64,000 nucleotides of DNA, taken from contig VCMS01000058.1 in NCBI GenBank assembly GCA_022539475.1, positions 1 through 64,000 on the forward strand. Direction: 5' to 3'. Below the pieces are notes generated by a model that saw only the letters and a program-made list of their open reading frames with translations, was not told the DNA's origin and searched no databases. This stretch comes from Gracilaria domingensis. Lineage: Eukaryota; Rhodophyta; Florideophyceae; Gracilariales; Gracilariaceae. Numbering within the stretch: the first letter of the stretch is position 1; every line of letters begins with the position of its first letter. The translations under genes were made by a program, and so were the position numbers. This document shows positions 52,326-61,864 of the stretch, piece after piece.

Positions 52326-55300
52326 TCAGCGTCTTCTTCGGAACAAACCTCTGAAGAAGCCAATGTGACTGCTGCCCGAAGACGAACCACCATTGGCACT
52401 ACGGACCGCAGTCCCGTTGGGAGTCAAGGGAGGCCCTGCAGAAGGACTGCCGCTGGTTTTTGGATTGAAAACTTTGCTTGCCGAGTTATGGAATGATGAA
52501 AGGGCTGTTCTCGATGGAGTTTGGCCATTCTCGTCATTACGATGCCGACCATCGTATTGGCCGTAAACTTTCCGATGTGTAGCGTCTGACATCGTGTCCA
52601 GATCTTCGTGCCGACCTCTGCTTCGTCGCCACGCTGCGCCACCTTTCAGCGGTGTTAGCCCAGAATCCTTCTCGAAGATAACTGGAAGAGTATTTCCTTC
52701 TTCCAAAGATCCATTTATGTGTCCGTTTGCATATTTTGATCCATGAACATCGTGTGTGGCAGCCAGAACACGCTGATTTGCGTACCCAGTGTGGTTCTCA
52801 TCTGAAGCCATTCCGCTCAAAGCATGCTCAGCCGTTGGGAGGCTACCCGTACTCGCGAAGTCTGCGACATCTTCGTTTTCTGAAAGACGCCTATCATCAG
52901 TGTTGCCGCTAGGTGGGACCGAAATAGAGTTCGATCTAGCACTGACAACTTGCGGGCCATTAAGACCAAACTCACCGGCTGTAACAATGGGCACACCAGC
53001 CCCGCCAGTGTGCCCCTCGAGCGGAACCGTGTTTTGCGATGGCGCGGGTGGATTGGTATGGGACTTCTTCTTCCTTCGAAGAGCGCTAAGCGTTTTCTTC
53101 GGAGTGTCTTTCCCTTGTTTCCCCCATCCCATCACCTTTTGTGACTTCTCCTTTCCTTCTGTTCGCCCATTCCTTCTTGAACGAGATTCCATAGAAAGCT
53201 GTCGTGGAAGCTGGGCGAACATTCCATTCCAAGATCGGCTTCGTGCTTCATAGCGAGTATTTTGGGGGGCGTTCTTACCCATGGACTGCTCCTTTACCGC
53301 GATGCCATTGTTAATAATTTTTGGCGCATCCCGCTTCATGCCAGTTTGATGATGTTTCGTTTGCGTGTGTTGCTGTGATTGCAGTCTTTGTTGTTGCTCA
53401 AATAGAGCAGAAACATGAGGATGGAGTCCGTTGCTGCGGGGACCGTTCAGCATTTCCACGGACGTAGAGGGTTGAAGAGACTCATTCACGAGGTTACTCA
53501 AGATGCTTTCCTCCCCCTTTGAATTGCCGCTAGGATCATCAAGCATACCATTCGGGTAGGTTCCATCGACACCCATCTCAACCATTGAAGGATCAAGATA
53601 CACGGCTGAGTCAACTTCGGGCAACTTTTGGTTGTGGTAAGCACTGGGCTTCATCATGGAAGCCGCAGCAGAACTTGCCTTGGCCGCAGAAATGACTGCC
53701 TTAGAAACAGACAGTTGTCCAGATGACTGTTCAAGACTTGGACGTCTGACATGCATGATACGACGATTCCCACGGGTTGAACCTAGTCGTCCTCGAGCGC
53801 GCTTCTGTGTTCTAGGAGAAAATCCATAATATTCCTGCTCCTCACGATACCGTGCCTGATCCTCGACTCTTCTTTCAATCGCCCGTCGCATGGCCTCATT
53901 GACACGATCCGGGTGCTTCTTCATAATGGCAAGCACATCCACATCTTCGTCGCACTTCAGTATACTGATAGCTTTCTCGTAGGCGGCAGTCCCACCACAC
54001 ATTGGCGCCATACTTGGGAGCAAAGTGGCAAGTCGAATACGCACATTAACGACTGGGTCACTGGCCAACGACAGCATATGGCCAGAAAATAGCTCCTGAA
54101 AGCGTCGATGACTGAACACTCGCATAGCGGCAGTGCCACCATCAAGCAGCGCAAGTCGCATCCAGAACGGACCACGTGTGGCTGCCTTCCAGTACTTCTC
54201 AATGGCGCTGTTGCGTTCTTTTGGATTCGGAATATTACGAATCGACTTGATGGTAGCATCCATAGCCGCTTCGCGAACGAGTGGAGTGCCCTGACTGGTG
54301 AGGCGATATAATAACGGCAGCACATGGTCCATAAGAGCGTCTGCGGGAATGATCTCAGCGCATTTGGCAAGCTGCTCTGCAAGGCTCTTTTGTATTCTCC
54401 ACTCTCCTTCAGAGAGCACGGTAAGGTCGGAGAATACCGGAGCGAGCCGTCTCACCGAAGCCGGGTCACTGCCATCACGCGCAAAGGCGGTTAACAGATC
54501 ATGAAAATGAGCCAAGGCATTCATCCGCACCATAGCATTCTCGTCCTGTAGCAAAGAGCATACGGCGGTAAACAGACGTTCAAAGTTGCCGCGGGGAGCG
54601 AGCAAAGCCGTAGTCTCATGAATCCCAGCCGCAAGAATAAAGCGAACCTCTTCATCTGTGTCATTGGCGAGGTAGTCGCAAAGACCGCTCAACTCCAAGG
54701 CATACTTGTCCCCCAGCGCCTTGGCAACACCCGGAAGGTTGAACGCACAATTGCGTCGAATGATTGGCCCATTGCACGTAGCCATGCCGGTGTACGCCTT
54801 GTATGCCTCCCGACGGAAAGACTTCTTCGTAAACAAAGCAAGCGAATAAGTAAACTGGCCGAAAATCTCGGAGGCAACCTCGAGCAACAAGTACGTGTTG
54901 TCATCAACCAACCGTTGATCTTCGGCTGAGAACTTTTTCGCAAACGCCGATAAGCGCGCAAACACCGGGGGGAGCAGTTCGCGAAACAGGCGACTTGGCG
55001 TGCCATTACTGCGATGCGACTCGAGGATATGCGCCATCGTTCGCATGGCAGAGGCGCGTAATCTGGCCTCCTCCGGAGGTTCGAGCAAGCGCTCAATGCG
55101 CGGCCACACCGCCTGCTCGGTAACCCGAATGGGCAGAGCAGCCCCAATTTGGGCCAGACTCTCCACGACCATGCCACGCACTTCAATGTCGGAGTCATCA
55201 AAGAGGCGGAGCGCGCGAGGCAGAATGATGTGCTCAACCTTTTGCTTGTCGAGACACTGGGCCAAGGCACCTACAACACGGGCAGCTACCTTGCGCGACG

Positions 55301-56195
55301 TGTACAACTGCTCGGTGGCGTGAATGTCTACAAGGGCAATGACGTCTTTGATCTCCTGCGCGGTCCAACGCATGTTGGGTAGACACTCGACGAGGATGTT
55401 GCCCCAACTGTGGTACAGTTCCTCGTGTTCTGGCGAAGCGTTGCCCTTTGCCCTGTGGATAACGCCAAACGAGGCGCAAGTTATCATGTTAGCGGTGGCA
55501 GGCTGCAAATCGAGAGCAACAACGTCGTACAAGCGCTGCGCAGACTTGATCTGCAGCTCGATATTCCACGTAGGCACGCGCTCGCACAGCACAGGCAGGA
55601 GAATTTTCATGGTGTCATCAAGGCAATGGTCGAGGAGCTGCTGTAGCTCGAAGAGAATGAACTCGCGCTCATGGTCCTGACCCGAGATGAGCACCTCGGC
55701 CATCTTCTGCACGCTGTAGATAGCCTCGAGACTGCCGATGTCAATGAGACGGTCGTCCGGCTCGGAGGGCTGCGGGGTTTGGGCGGCACGGTCGCAAAGC
55801 ACGCAGTGGAGCAGGGAGAAGTCGGGCGAGGCGTCAGCTTGAGCGGATTCAGAGGACTGGTAGAAGGGCGTGCACAGCACGCGCGGCAACGCCTCGCAAA
55901 AGCGACAACAACAACTTACCAGAAAGCGATCGTGGGGCGGGAGCTCGGACGAGAGCGAGGCGGACACGACGTCGGACTCGCCGCGCACAAGCGTGGGGGC
56001 GTTCTGCGCGGCATTCTGCTGCAGAGGGAGGGGGAGGGGGGAGTCGGGGCGGTGGTGCGGGACGGGGGAGTCGGGGCGGAGCGCGGGGGAGGGCGAGTCA
56101 GGGCGCGCCTGGTCGGGCTGGCGGGGGGAGGAAGGGCGTCGGGGCGGCATGCGCATGGGAGGGGGCGGACGCGTGGGCGCGTCCGGCGGCGGCAT
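52326..56195 (-). CDS. HEAT-repeat protein, PPP4R4-like phosphatase regulatory subunit
   Basis: About 1,290 residues if ATG 56,195 is used. The frame continues upstream in very GC-rich DNA and the first reliable homology is near MAEVLISGQDHEREFILFELQQLL, so the true start is uncertain. A tandem array of HEAT repeats (for example LRLFDDSDIEVRGMVVESLAQIGAALP) spans about 650 residues and includes the PPP4R4-like block RRNCAFNLPGVAKALG. The C-terminal 450 residues are disordered and basic (Ser/Asn/Gln-rich, RGRLGSTRGNRR), ending GFFRGLFRRRR. PPP4R4 and the PP2A A subunit scaffold PP4/PP2A phosphatases in the cytoplasm. The Pro-rich N-terminal extension is unusual. Confidence 0.75.
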   Translation of the reverse strand: MPPPDAPTRPPPPMRMPPRRPSSPRQPDQARPDSPSPALRPDSPVPHHRPDSPLPLPLQQNAAQNAPTLVRGESDVVSASLSSELPPHDRFLVSCCCRFCEALPRVLCTPFYQSSESAQADASPDFSLLHCVLCDRAAQTPQPSEPDDRLIDIGSLEAIYSVQKMAEVLISGQDHEREFILFELQQLLDHCLDDTMKILLPVLCERVPTWNIELQIKSAQRLYDVVALDLQPATANMITCASFGVIHRAKGNASPEHEELYHSWGNILVECLPNMRWTAQEIKDVIALVDIHATEQLYTSRKVAARVVGALAQCLDKQKVEHIILPRALRLFDDSDIEVRGMVVESLAQIGAALPIRVTEQAVWPRIERLLEPPEEARLRASAMRTMAHILESHRSNGTPSRLFRELLPPVFARLSAFAKKFSAEDQRLVDDNTYLLLEVASEIFGQFTYSLALFTKKSFRREAYKAYTGMATCNGPIIRRNCAFNLPGVAKALGDKYALELSGLCDYLANDTDEEVRFILAAGIHETTALLAPRGNFERLFTAVCSLLQDENAMVRMNALAHFHDLLTAFARDGSDPASVRRLAPVFSDLTVLSEGEWRIQKSLAEQLAKCAEIIPADALMDHVLPLLYRLTSQGTPLVREAAMDATIKSIRNIPNPKERNSAIEKYWKAATRGPFWMRLALLDGGTAAMRVFSHRRFQELFSGHMLSLASDPVVNVRIRLATLLPSMAPMCGGTAAYEKAISILKCDEDVDVLAIMKKHPDRVNEAMRRAIERRVEDQARYREEQEYYGFSPRTQKRARGRLGSTRGNRRIMHVRRPSLEQSSGQLSVSKAVISAAKASSAAASMMKPSAYHNQKLPEVDSAVYLDPSMVEMGVDGTYPNGMLDDPSGNSKGEESILSNLVNESLQPSTSVEMLNGPRSNGLHPHVSALFEQQQRLQSQQHTQTKHHQTGMKRDAPKIINNGIAVKEQSMGKNAPQNTRYEARSRSWNGMFAQLPRQLSMESRSRRNGRTEGKEKSQKVMGWGKQGKDTPKKTLSALRRKKKSHTNPPAPSQNTVPLEGHTGGAGVPIVTAGEFGLNGPQVVSARSNSISVPPSGNTDDRRLSENEDVADFASTGSLPTAEHALSGMASDENHTGYANQRVLAATHDVHGSKYANGHINGSLEEGNTLPVIFEKDSGLTPLKGGAAWRRSRGRHEDLDTMSDATHRKVYGQYDGRHRNDENGQTPSRTALSSFHNSASKVFNPKTSGSPSAGPPLTPNGTAVRSANGGSSSGSSHIGFFRGLFRRRR

Positions 56196-56745
56196 GGACG
56201 GGGCGACGCGACGGGGCGACGGAGGGGGGGCGGGCGCGGAATGGTGCTCGGGGAGGTGGGCGCGCGGCGGGGGAGGGGGAAGGGGAGGGAGGGGAAGGTG
56301 GTGTTGGTGGTTGTCGGCGGCGGCGGCGGCGGCGGCGGTGGCGGGTGGTGGGCGGTGGCGGGGGGGGGGGGGTGTGGGGTGGGGGGGCGAGGGGGTGCGG
56401 AAGGGGCGCCGATGGACGGCAGCACTCGCGGGGGGGGGGCGGGGGGCGGAGGCGTGCGGCGCGCGCTTTTTCGAGCAGCGGCAGCGTTTACCGTTGGCAG
56501 GCGATGGCACGCGCCGGGTCGCGGCGCGCGCGGCGGCCAACGGCGGGGCGCCGCGTGTGCGACGTGGGGCGCGCCAGCGGCGCCACGTGTGGGGGCTGAC
56601 GGCGGGCGTGCGAAACGTTTCGGCGCGCGCGCTCGGCAGCGGCGGCGCTAATAACACGCGCGGCGGCGCTATTTGGCGGCGCCAGCGGGCGATTTACACC
56701 GGCGGTTCAAATTTCAAAAAGCGCGCGGCGGCGCGGCGTCGCCTC
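56196..56745. other. GC-rich intergenic with (CGG)8 and poly-G tracts
   Basis: Holds a (CGG) run of 8 units at 56,315-56,338, a 13-G run at 56,360-56,372 and a 7-G run at 56,381-56,387 on the plus strand. It lies upstream of the HEAT gene start. A long plus-strand frame here is antisense and rejected. Confidence 0.5.
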
Positions 56746-58560
56746 TCAGCCGCGCTGCTGGCGCAGCAGCGCCTGCACGCGCATGTGGTTGGAGCGCGCG
56801 CACTCCAGCGCGCCGTCCAGCTCCAGCGCGTGGCGCATCATGCGCTCGGCGTCGGCCAGGCGGTCCGCCGACACGTACAACACGCCCAGGTTGTTGTACG
56901 CCAGCGCGCTCTCGCCGCCCAGCGCCAGGCTCTTCTCCAGCAGCCGCGACGCCTCCCAGTACTGCGCGCGCCCCTCCTGCCGCTTCAGGATGCTCATGTT
57001 GTTGTACAGCGCCGCCAGCACCTGCCGCCCGCGCTTCGTCAGCCGCCGCTCGCTCTCCGACAGCTCCGCGCCCTCCGCGCCCTCCGCGCCCTCCCACTCC
57101 CCCCCCTCCTCCCCCTCCTCCGCGTCCCCCGCCCCGCCCTCGTCCTCCGCCCCCCCGTCCCACCCCCGCCCCCGCCGGTACTGCTCCAGCACGATCTGCT
57201 TCGCCTTCTCGTAGAAGCGCTTCGCGCTCTTGGTGTCCCCCCCCATGTGGCTCGCCACCGCCAGGCAGTTCCACCCCGCCTCCAGCTCGTGGCTGCGGCA
57301 CACCGCCTGCGCCGCAAACTCCTTGCTCGCGGTGTAGTCGCCCGTCCACATCTGCAGCAGCGCCAGCTGCGTCCACGCCGCCCCGTCCGCCTCGTCCAGC
57401 TCCAGCGCCTCCACCAGCCGCTCCGCCGCCTCCGCCCCAAAGTTGCGGTTGCCCGTCTCGTCCTTCACGTGGTCGTGCCGCACGCGCAGCGCCAGCGCCA
57501 GCGCCGCGTGCGCCGACGCGCTCCGCAGCTCCCTGGTCAGCGCGCGCAGCTTGAGGATCGCCGCGTCCAGCATGCTGCGCGCCTCCACGTCCGGCAGTCG
57601 CTCTGCCGCCACGCGCGCGCTCATGGACGCGTGCAGCAGCGCGAAGCGCGAGCGGTGCACAGGCGCCGCCAATCGCTCAGCGTCGGCTGCCGCTGAGAGC
57701 GCACCCGGCAGATCGCCCTGCGCCGCACGCGACACCGCCAGCGCCCCCCATGTGGCGGCCATGGAGCTGCACGACGGCTGTCGCGACGCCATGGTCAACA
57801 CGTTGTTGGCCGCTGTGAAGAACGACGTCTGCAGCAGCAGAATGCCGTAGTTGGTCAGCGACTCTGCGTGCGCGCGGTCGTACAAGAGCACCTTTTGTGT
57901 GGCCAGAATGGCTGCAGACACGTCGCCCACCGCCAATTCGGCCAGCCCCAGGTTGCTCAACGCGTCCATGTACTCCGGGATGCCGTTGTGCAGCGCGGCC
58001 AGCAGCTGCTTGGCGCCGGCGCTGCCGCCCTCCAGCAGGTGCAGCAGCGCAAGCGCGTTCCATGTGTCGAGCTGCGTGGGGTCCAGGTCTGCGGCGGCGG
58101 TGAAGTCCGACTGCAGGCGCTCAATGACGTTGGCGCGCTTCTCGGGCGGCATGGGGTTGGTCTGCAGCGCCAGGTGCGCCGCCTGCGCGCTGTGAATGCG
58201 CAGGCGCGCCAGAAGCGCCTCCAGGTGCGGCGGCGGCGACACCTTGCTGGCCTCGTACTGCTGGATGCGCTCGTGGTAGATGCGGCGGCAGTGCTCAAAG
58301 GCGTGAAGCGCCTCGTCGCCGTCGCACTTGCGCAGGTACATAAGGCCGAGGTGGAAGTGCGCCTCTGCGTTGCGCGGCATGCGCTTGCAGGCGCCGACCA
58401 GCGCGGAGCGCAGCTGCTTCTCGTTGACCTCATTGTACGGCTGCGGCGGCGGCTCGGGCAGCGGCGGGATGTCGAGCGTGAAGAGCTCGTTGAGCGAGAG
58501 TTCGTCGTCCAGATCGACGGCGGGCGGCGCGTCGTCGGTCTGCTGCGACAGCGGCTCCAT
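56746..58560 (-). CDS. tetratricopeptide-repeat (TPR) protein
   Basis: 604 residues from ATG 58,560. The frame extends upstream in GC-rich DNA, but this start precedes an acidic segment [33 protein letters not shown]-like helical pairs follow: [143 protein letters not shown]. An acidic Glu/Gly insert (about residues 490-520) interrupts them. It is a scaffold; the partner is unknown. Similar uncharacterised TPR proteins occur in plants. Intronless and strongly GC-biased (third positions), like its flank. Confidence 0.82.
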   Translation of the reverse strand: MEPLSQQTDDAPPAVDLDDELSLNELFTLDIPPLPEPPPQPYNEVNEKQLRSALVGACKRMPRNAEAHFHLGLMYLRKCDGDEALHAFEHCRRIYHERIQQYEASKVSPPPHLEALLARLRIHSAQAAHLALQTNPMPPEKRANVIERLQSDFTAAADLDPTQLDTWNALALLHLLEGGSAGAKQLLAALHNGIPEYMDALSNLGLAELAVGDVSAAILATQKVLLYDRAHAESLTNYGILLLQTSFFTAANNVLTMASRQPSCSSMAATWGALAVSRAAQGDLPGALSAAADAERLAAPVHRSRFALLHASMSARVAAERLPDVEARSMLDAAILKLRALTRELRSASAHAALALALRVRHDHVKDETGNRNFGAEAAERLVEALELDEADGAAWTQLALLQMWTGDYTASKEFAAQAVCRSHELEAGWNCLAVASHMGGDTKSAKRFYEKAKQIVLEQYRRGRGWDGGAEDEGGAGDAEEGEEGGEWEGAEGAEGAELSESERRLTKRGRQVLAALYNNMSILKRQEGRAQYWEASRLLEKSLALGGESALAYNNLGVLYVSADRLADAERMMRHALELDGALECARSNHMRVQALLRQQRG

Positions 58561-58873
58561 GCTGCGCGCCGCGGCCTGGCGCGGGCCGCGCGGGGGAGTG
58601 GCGCCGCGTGTGCGCCGCTTGCATGGGGGCTTGGCCCCCTTCGACGCATCGAGCCGCTCGCCGCGCCACGTGGCCCACGCGCACAACCGTCGCGCACCTG
58701 CGCGGCTGCCTCGATCTGCCCGCAGCGCCGCCTGTGCGCGCTGTGCTTACGCCGCGTGCGCGCGACACTCCGCCATCGGCAGCGCCTCCGCCCAGCGCGC
58801 CGCGACGCCGGCACCATCCACACCAGCACCATCCACACCAGCACCATCCACACCAGCACCATCCACACGCGCC
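58561..58873. other. divergent intergenic, 313 bp, with 15-bp repeats
   Basis: Shared promoter of the TPR gene (minus) and the small membrane-protein gene (plus). The repeat is listed separately. Confidence 0.5.
58811..58868 (+). repeat. 15-bp tandem repeat, about 3.9 copies
   Basis: Unit GCACCATCCACACCA repeated at 58,811, 58,826, 58,841 and 58,856 (last incomplete) with no mismatch, ending 6 bp before ATG 58,874. Near-perfect identity implies recent slippage. It lies in the 5' UTR or promoter. Confidence 0.9.
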
Positions 58874-59257
58874 ATGATTGCGCGCTCCCTCCTCCGCGCC
58901 TCGGCGCACCAGATCCGGCGCGGCACCACCTGGGCCTCGCCGCGCTGGGCCGAGGCGATTCGAGCCGAGTCCAACATCGACACGCCGGAGGACCCGCCCA
59001 CGCAGCCGCTGCCGGAGCAACACGAGCTTGGCGAAGGCGTGTCCGACTTTTCCAACTGGGTGGAGAAGCACGAGGACGTGTCCAGTGAGCAGGCGATTGG
59101 CGGCTTTGTCGGAATAATGGGTTTCTGCTTCCTCATTCATGAGTACGCGCGCGCGCGCGTGCAAAGAGGCGATTCTACCTTCACGCTGCGCGAGTTCCCC
59201 ACCGTTGACAAGTACATGCCCACTTGGGAGGACGCTCGTCACGTACGGAAAGAGTAG
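58874..59257 (+). CDS. small mitochondrial-type single-membrane-span protein
   Basis: 127 residues from ATG 58,874. The N terminus ([19 protein letters not shown]) is Arg/Ser-rich without acidic residues, like a mitochondrial presequence. Residues about 76-93 ([18 protein letters not shown]) form one membrane span. The C-terminal matrix- or IMS-facing part ends in [24 protein letters not shown]. Size and layout are those of accessory respiratory-complex subunits (for example complex I NDUFB type), but no specific family was matched. Divergent from the TPR gene. Confidence 0.6.
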   Translation: MIARSLLRASAHQIRRGTTWASPRWAEAIRAESNIDTPEDPPTQPLPEQHELGEGVSDFSNWVEKHEDVSSEQAIGGFVGIMGFCFLIHEYARARVQRGDSTFTLREFPTVDKYMPTWEDARHVRKE

Positions 59258-60151
59258 CCTCTGCTCGTTTTGTCCTTTGCGCGCGCCTGTCGGGAGCCAT
59301 TTGATTTGCGATGGTGACTTTTAACTAAGATACTCCGTGAGTCTGCTAGCTAGTAAAAGCCATCACATGCATCCCTGTACTGCGGTTCTTTACGTTGGAT
59401 GGAAGCATGCGTGTCACACCAAACGCGCTTGCAACGCGCCGTGTTCGAACCTGTGCCTCTGGTTCGTGCTGCAATTTAGCTGTGTCGAAAGAATGCACGT
59501 CATTTGTGTGCGCGAAACGCGAAGCAACTTGGGCACAATCTCAGGACTGAAGATATGCAGCCAGTCGCTGCCAGCAACAGTGAGCGCGCATCGATTCGTG
59601 AAAATGGGCTATAAGAATAGCCTGCGCTGCCGTTCTTACGTACTTGTTCGCGGGTAAGGATGAGCGCGGAGTGAGCAGCCGCGTGAACGATCGGTAGCCG
59701 AAGGTACCGTCGGTACGTAGCAACGGCAGCGGAGCCGGTGAGGACGGCTTCCCATGGAGGAGCCGAGCGCATCGGAGACTGCCGTGGCCCACGGCCCGTG
59801 CGCAGTCGCAAAACTCGGGAGGTGGTCAAAAATAGTGCCAACTGTGCCGAGGCGAGCGCCCCTTGCGATTGGCGCACATGCATGGCAAAGAAAAGTTACA
59901 CGTGCATCGATCGGCTCTGCGCGCACGAGGGGCTCGTGCGCGCGCGCGCGTGGCTGCGCATGCGCCCACGCGCGCATGCGCCCACGCGCGCATGCGCGCG
60001 CGGCGCTTCTCAGTGCTTTTGTGCCACGGCGACCCTCCGGACGCGGCGGGCAAAAGGCGGCGACGCGCCGTAGCGCAGCTTGTTCACCGGCGCCATCCTC
60101 TCCCCGCACCCACCCGCCCCCGCCCCGCCCCGCCCCCACCTGGCCACCGCC
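59258..60151. other. intergenic, about 0.9 kb, with a GC alternating tract
   Basis: No gene. The right part (59,920-60,003) carries the hairpin and alternating purine-pyrimidine tract listed next. Confidence 0.5.
59920..60003. repeat. 10-bp hairpin followed by alternating (GC/AC) tract with 16-bp repeats
   Basis: The hairpin has arms 59,920-59,929 and 59,933-59,942 (loop GGG). It is followed by a CG/CA alternating stretch with a 16-bp unit CATGCGCCCACGCGCG repeated twice plus a partial third copy. Strong purine-pyrimidine alternation favours Z-DNA. It lies 150-230 bp upstream of the next gene's ATG. Confidence 0.8.
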
Positions 60152-61108
60152 ATGGATCCCGACGCCCCGCTCGGCGCCGACCACGCTCTGGACCGCCTTC
60201 CCCCAGATGAAGTGCTCGACTTGTTTGCGCCCCTCATGCCCTCCACCGTCTTCTCTCTCCAACAGCCCGAGCCCTCTGTTGATCCCCTCGCCTTCTCTTT
60301 TGCCCTGCGCGGAGAGATGACGTATCCCCACAGCTGTCCCCCCCTTCCGCTCTCGAATTCGCCGCCGAGCGACTCGGCACCTCTTCTGGAGCTGCCCATG
60401 AACATTCAACAGCAGCTTTTGCCTCAACCGGTATCCGACCCCATGTCTTGCACATCTTCGTCACAACCCGCTGTGCAGCACGAGCCTGTGCCCGCCCCTC
60501 CCGCAGATGTCACTGCCTCCTCTTCTTCGCCGGCTCTTCGATGCCGACCCATCATGCCCCGCACCCCGGCATGTTCCGCTCTGCCCACCCCGGCCACCCC
60601 TTCGTCACATATCTGTACCCCCATGTCTGCGCTTGCTCTCAGCGAAAGCGCCCCTCAACCACCCCCTGCTTCCCTCCCGCCTTCCTTGTACACCCCGCCG
60701 ACCACCACATTGCGTATTGCCAAGAGGCAGAAGGCCCGAAGAGCCAAGCTGCCGGGCACTCCCGTTACGCCCATTTCTCCGTCCACTCCGCCGATTCTTG
60801 ATCGAGTGCTGTCCAATTCTAGCATGAAGACGTTCGGTACTTCCGAGCACGATGTGGGCATGGCGTTTGAACTTGTCAATCGTTGCGTACAGGAACGTGC
60901 ACATTCCAGGAAAATTAAGCTGCGCAAGCAATTGAAAGACGACAGCAAAGTTACCTCATCTCAACGAGAGGCAAAGGTTTCGCGTCTGTTTCATAATGAG
61001 GTTTTGCGTGGCTATCAGGGTGCTCTTTTAGAAGTTATCGGTGCTTGGTACAAGGCCCAGGCCGATCTTCACCACCTTCGTCAGCAACAACACCAGTCGG
61101 GCTTGTAG
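60152..61108 (+). CDS. 318-aa Pro/Ser-rich protein with a helical C terminus, unknown
   Basis: ATG 60,152 (GCCATGGAT context) follows a pyrimidine-rich leader. The first 220 residues are Pro/Ser/Ala-rich and disordered. The last 90 (MAFELVNRCVQERAHSRKIKLRKQLKDDSKVT ... FHNEVLRGYQGALLEVIGAWYKAQADLHHLRQQQ) are basic and helical. An RQKARRAKLPG patch could be a nuclear-localisation signal. I recognise no domain. Possible nuclear or transcription-related role, unproven. Confidence 0.6.
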   Translation: MDPDAPLGADHALDRLPPDEVLDLFAPLMPSTVFSLQQPEPSVDPLAFSFALRGEMTYPHSCPPLPLSNSPPSDSAPLLELPMNIQQQLLPQPVSDPMSCTSSSQPAVQHEPVPAPPADVTASSSSPALRCRPIMPRTPACSALPTPATPSSHICTPMSALALSESAPQPPPASLPPSLYTPPTTTLRIAKRQKARRAKLPGTPVTPISPSTPPILDRVLSNSSMKTFGTSEHDVGMAFELVNRCVQERAHSRKIKLRKQLKDDSKVTSSQREAKVSRLFHNEVLRGYQGALLEVIGAWYKAQADLHHLRQQQHQSGL

Positions 61109-61864
61109 TTTCTTCTGTTTCGAAATAACTTTTGTAGATGCGATAGATGTGTTTGACACATACACATCTTAATGACTTTTCTTCATTAACACGCCCAAAC
61201 GGAAACATGACAGTTTCACTTTTTGGAGTAAGCTTCGCGCGACTTGTTTGCATGCGAGAGTCTTTGTGAGAAGTAATGGCGCTGGGCAGTAGGAAGAGGC
61301 GGTACTGTGCGATACGTGGAATGCCATCATGCGTGTTGGTGTTTGTGTAGAGAAAGCTTATTGGCACTAAGGATTCCAAAGGTACAGTAGCACGTTCGTC
61401 TGGAAGGTACAAAGGTAAAGTCGTATAACTTGTGTTTGATCTGTACAGAAACATAATCTACATTGCTGCCTCTGTCCGTTTTGTCCAAAGCGTACTCCTT
61501 GACGGAACACGTTTTCCTCATCTACTCGCGTTTCCAGGCACAGTCGCACGCATCATCAACTCTCACGCCCACTCTTCCTCGTCCTGATCAAACCCATTTC
61601 GTTCTTTCCCCTGTCAAGACTGAGGTCACTGTGCTACTCATCCTTCGTCGCACGAAAGATAGACTTGCCCGCACGTTTTGGTGCAACAGGAGGAGCAGTA
61701 GGTCACAGAGACAAAAAACAATCTATCATTTACCAAATTCTTCTTAGGACAGAGTTATCACAACATCTTTCGCCCAAGCTCTCGATACTTGTCAGAGGAA
61801 GTTGAGGTCCCCCTGAGCTTACAAGATGCAATCCGATCTTTGCTCTAGGGGTTCCATCCGACGC
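61109..61864. other. intergenic, 756 bp
   Basis: Tail-to-tail gap. No gene recognised; short minus-strand frames around 61,035-61,549 overlap and are not convincing. Confidence 0.45.

Noticed and set aside
55870-57696. 608-codon plus-strand frame opposite the HEAT and TPR genes
   Set aside because: Low-complexity Gly/Arg/Ala antisense of GC-rich DNA; the minus strand holds recognisable HEAT and TPR repeats.
57868-59088. 406-codon plus-strand frame
   Set aside because: Antisense shadow of the TPR gene and the following promoter, with no domain.
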